Source: a virus
IMG/VR virus record: IMGVR_UViG_3300035698_010378
Span: 1-33,380 of that record
Length of the DNA: 33,380 nt
Reading direction: 5' to 3' (one strand)
The notes under the pieces are model-generated. The model was not told where the DNA came from and ran no database searches. It was given only the letters and a program-made list of their open reading frames with translations. The number at the start of each line of letters is the position of its first letter. Position 1 is the first letter of the stretch. Position numbers and translations under genes: made by a program. This document shows positions 32,109-33,380 of the stretch, one piece after another.

Positions 32109-32176
32109 ACTTTCCCACTCTTTTCCTGTCTAGTCGGTTTTCCCCAAAACTTCACTAGATAGGAATGGGGGAAAGT
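32109..32176 (+). other. Large composite intergenic hairpin
   Basis: An outer 8-bp stem (32109-32116 with 32169-32176) encloses a 12-bp stem (32123-32134 with 32154-32165, one G-U), which encloses a 5-bp hairpin with a CCCC loop (32137-32141 with 32146-32150). No T run follows. It lies between an HNH gene and an inverted-repeat-bracketed cassette. It may be a processing site, terminator or homing target. Confidence 0.5.
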
Positions 32177-32180
32177 CCTT

Positions 32181-32194
32181 TAAAAGCTGATGTC
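32181..32194 (+). repeat. Left inverted repeat of two-gene cassette
   Basis: TAAAAGCTGATGTC is the exact reverse complement of 32567-32580. The pair brackets two small genes. It may be a mobile cassette boundary or form a long-range stem in the transcript. Confidence 0.55.
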
Positions 32195-32214
32195 TAGTTT
32201 AGTCAAGTAAAGTT

Positions 32215-32475
32215 ATGTCATCACAACAAGATGTAGGAGTAGAAAAAATAATGTCGTGGGATAGATGCGAGTTAGTAGGAGCAGACGATGTGAGTTTCCT
32301 AGAGGGAAGAGTAAAAACTTTCATTGAGTCATTAGGATTAAATGAAAAACAAGAGAAAGCATCAAAGGATATTTCAAGGGATATTTTATGGGATTGGTTT
32401 AATTTTATAACTGACCATAAATTAGATTATCTTATTGATAAGAAGAAATGGTATAAGGAAAATAGGACATTATGA
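32215..32475 (+). CDS. Unknown protein in inverted-repeat cassette
   Basis: The 86-residue product is soluble, with Met/Asp/Glu-rich N-terminal part (SWDRCELVGADDVSF) and a helical C-terminal part (EKASKDISRDILWDWFNF). It overlaps the next start as ATGA. No family recognised. Small genes in such cassettes often serve defence or anti-defence, but nothing here shows that. Confidence 0.55.
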   Translation: MSSQQDVGVEKIMSWDRCELVGADDVSFLEGRVKTFIESLGLNEKQEKASKDISRDILWDWFNFITDHKLDYLIDKKKWYKENRTL

Positions 32476-32558
32476 GTAAATTAATTGTTTTAGGATTAAT
32501 GATTTTAGGTGCTATGTGTGTTATTTTAGGTCAATGGTTAGGTAAAAAAATTAATTAA
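32472..32558 (+). CDS. 28-residue membrane peptide
   Basis: The frame starts within the previous stop (ATGA) and encodes one hydrophobic helix (residues 4-22, I-V-L-G-L-M-I-L-G-A-M) with a short basic end (GKKIN). Coupling to the previous gene suggests that the two act together. Small single-pass peptides can be toxins, anchors or lysis helpers; no evidence chooses between them. Confidence 0.45.
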   Translation: MSKLIVLGLMILGAMCVILGQWLGKKIN

Positions 32559-32566
32559 ACTTACTC

Positions 32567-32580
32567 GACATCAGCTTTTA
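32567..32580 (+). repeat. Right inverted repeat of two-gene cassette
   Basis: GACATCAGCTTTTA is the exact reverse complement of 32181-32194, with the cassette between. It begins 9 bases after the membrane-peptide stop. Confidence 0.55.
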
Positions 32581-32593
32581 GGGGATTAATAAT

Positions 32594-32647
32594 TTGACAG
32601 TTTACTAATAGTACTATAAAGTTGAAATATAACCATTATTAGTAAAC
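32594..32647 (+). promoter_or_regulatory. Promoter-like TTGACA with overlapping 11-bp dyad
   Basis: TTGACA (32594-32599) is followed after 15 bases by TATAAA. A perfect 11-bp inverted repeat (32600-32610 with 32637-32647) starts right behind the -35 box and ends 2 nt before the ATG of the HNH gene. It could be an operator or an RNA hairpin shielding the start. The spacer is short for a strong promoter. Confidence 0.45.
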
Positions 32648-32649
32648 AA

Positions 32650-33144
32650 ATGAAGAAGTGTAAACATTGCGGAAAAGAAACAGAAAACTGGAGAAAAATA
32701 AAAGTTAGGGGAAAAATTTATTTTGCTGGTAGATGTCGAAAATGTGAGGCTAAAAATACTAAAAAATGGATTAAAGATAACCCAGAGAAATTTAAAAAAA
32801 TACAGTTAAAATATCGGAGAAAGACCCAGCAGCCTAGTAAGAAAGGTATATGCAGAGGAGAAGAAAAATATTATCAGGCTTTCAAAAGAAAATATGGGAT
32901 ATCATATATAACATCTAGAAAATTTGGTGTTAAAAAAGTAAATAAAATTTTTAGTAAGTTTAGATATAAATGTGCAATATGTAATTCTAAAAAAGGGCTA
33001 TGTATTCACCACAGAGACGAAGTAGGTTTCGGAAATTGCAAAAAGCTAAATAAACCAGTCAATAATAATCTAGATAATTTATTGCTGGTATGTAGAAAAT
33101 GCCATATGATTATTCACGATAATCTTGGCACTACAAAAAAATAA
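32650..33144 (+). CDS. HNH endonuclease with N-terminal zinc ribbon
   Basis: The 164-residue product opens with a zinc ribbon (C-K-H-C-G ... C-R-K-C), continues with a basic helical linker, and ends in an HNH core: K-C-A-I-C, C-I-H-H-R-D, N-N-L-D-N-L-L-L-V-C-R-K-C-H. The arrangement is like the product of 31653-32102, although the cores differ. It has its own promoter-like sequence and a dyad just before the ATG. It is probably a free-standing homing endonuclease. Confidence 0.83.
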   Translation: MKKCKHCGKETENWRKIKVRGKIYFAGRCRKCEAKNTKKWIKDNPEKFKKIQLKYRRKTQQPSKKGICRGEEKYYQAFKRKYGISYITSRKFGVKKVNKIFSKFRYKCAICNSKKGLCIHHRDEVGFGNCKKLNKPVNNNLDNLLLVCRKCHMIIHDNLGTTKK

Positions 33145-33307
33145 TTTTTTAAAAAATTACTTTATTAGTAAATTAAGTTTCGTACTTATAACGATTTTAT
33201 TAGCCTTACTATTATTTTTAGCGACCTATGATATTGCAACAGGAGATTACTTTAGGGAAAGAAAATCAATTATCCAAAAAAGAACAGACTCTTTTAACAA
33301 TCAATAA
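33125..33307 (+). CDS. Small membrane protein, start uncertain
   Basis: The 60-residue frame has one strong membrane segment (about residues 16-36, SKLSFVLITILLALLLFLAT) and a charged tail. The only usual start is TTG 33125, inside the end of the HNH gene, so the true start is uncertain. The frame might be a real gene or chance. Confidence 0.35.
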   Translation: MALQKNNFLKNYFISKLSFVLITILLALLLFLATYDIATGDYFRERKSIIQKRTDSFNNQ

Positions 33308-33312
33308 AATAT

Positions 33313-33366
33313 ATGGCAAATAGATATTATTCACAAAAAGAATTTAAACAAAAGCTGGGAACTTGA
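33313..33366 (+). CDS. Very short open frame near window end
   Basis: An ATG in the usual TAAAATAT context opens 17 codons (MANRYYSQKEFKQKLGT) before a TGA. The start looks genuine but the gene is too short to judge. It may be a truncated or frameshifted gene that originally continued past the end of the window. Confidence 0.2.
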   Translation: MANRYYSQKEFKQKLGT

Positions 33367-33380
33367 CGGATACAATAATA

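Noticed and set aside
1-33380. CRISPR array, tRNA genes, insertion sequences, attachment sites or retron-like elements
   Set aside because: No regularly spaced repeats, cloverleaf-like segments, transposase or reverse-transcriptase motifs, or terminal duplications were seen.
33361-33380. Circular overlap between the window ends
   Set aside because: The last and first 20 bases do not match, so the sequence gives no proof of circularity or of terminal repeats.

Overview
The window looks like most or all of the genome of a small AT-rich tailed bacteriophage. Every supported gene lies on the + strand, genes are tightly packed with many ATGA or TAATG stop/start overlaps, and a complete packaging and virion module sits in the middle. 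There is no tape-measure protein, tail tube or sheath. A propeller-like tail protein and a giant ejection-type protein are present instead, so a short-tailed (podovirus-like) particle is the best inference. No integrase, DNA polymerase, recognisable endolysin or tRNA gene was seen. The host is not identified. Almost all start codons lack a Shine-Dalgarno (SD) sequence and are preceded by A/T-rich stretches, as in Bacteroidota and some other lineages, but that is only a hint.

Layout. 1-661: a structured non-coding leader, a small membrane protein and a second folded leader. 662-5150: early region with a winged-helix replication-initiator-like gene carrying internal repeats, an HNH homing endonuclease, a RusA Holliday-junction resolvase and many small unknown or zinc-binding proteins, several sharing duplicated start, middle and end segments. 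5229-6356: two more HNH endonucleases with hairpin leaders. 6557-7777: small unknown genes. 7778-10471: a folded intergenic RNA, then small and large terminase. 10595-10804: a homing-endonuclease remnant. 10808-14792: portal, scaffold and major capsid. 14858-25044: beta-helix protein, decoration-like proteins, tail fibres, connector and tail hub. 25064-29966: internal virion proteins; the largest is split by one in-frame TAA. 30008-30211: holin-like protein. 30230-31630: an island of small cysteine-rich genes and a J-domain-like gene, with strong SD sites and a strong closing hairpin. 31653-33366: two HNH endonucleases and a two-gene cassette bracketed by inverted repeats.

How it works together: the initiator and RusA serve replication and resolution; TerS/TerL pump DNA through the portal into a shell built by scaffold and capsid protein; the connector, tail hub and fibres attach to the host; the giant protein is probably ejected with the DNA; the holin-like protein probably takes part in lysis. 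The most unusual features are (1) the SD-rich island inside an SD-less genome, (2) recurrent stem-loops that end 7-11 nt before SD-less start codons, (3) the in-frame stop in the giant virion protein, and (4) the inverted-repeat-bracketed cassette near the right end.
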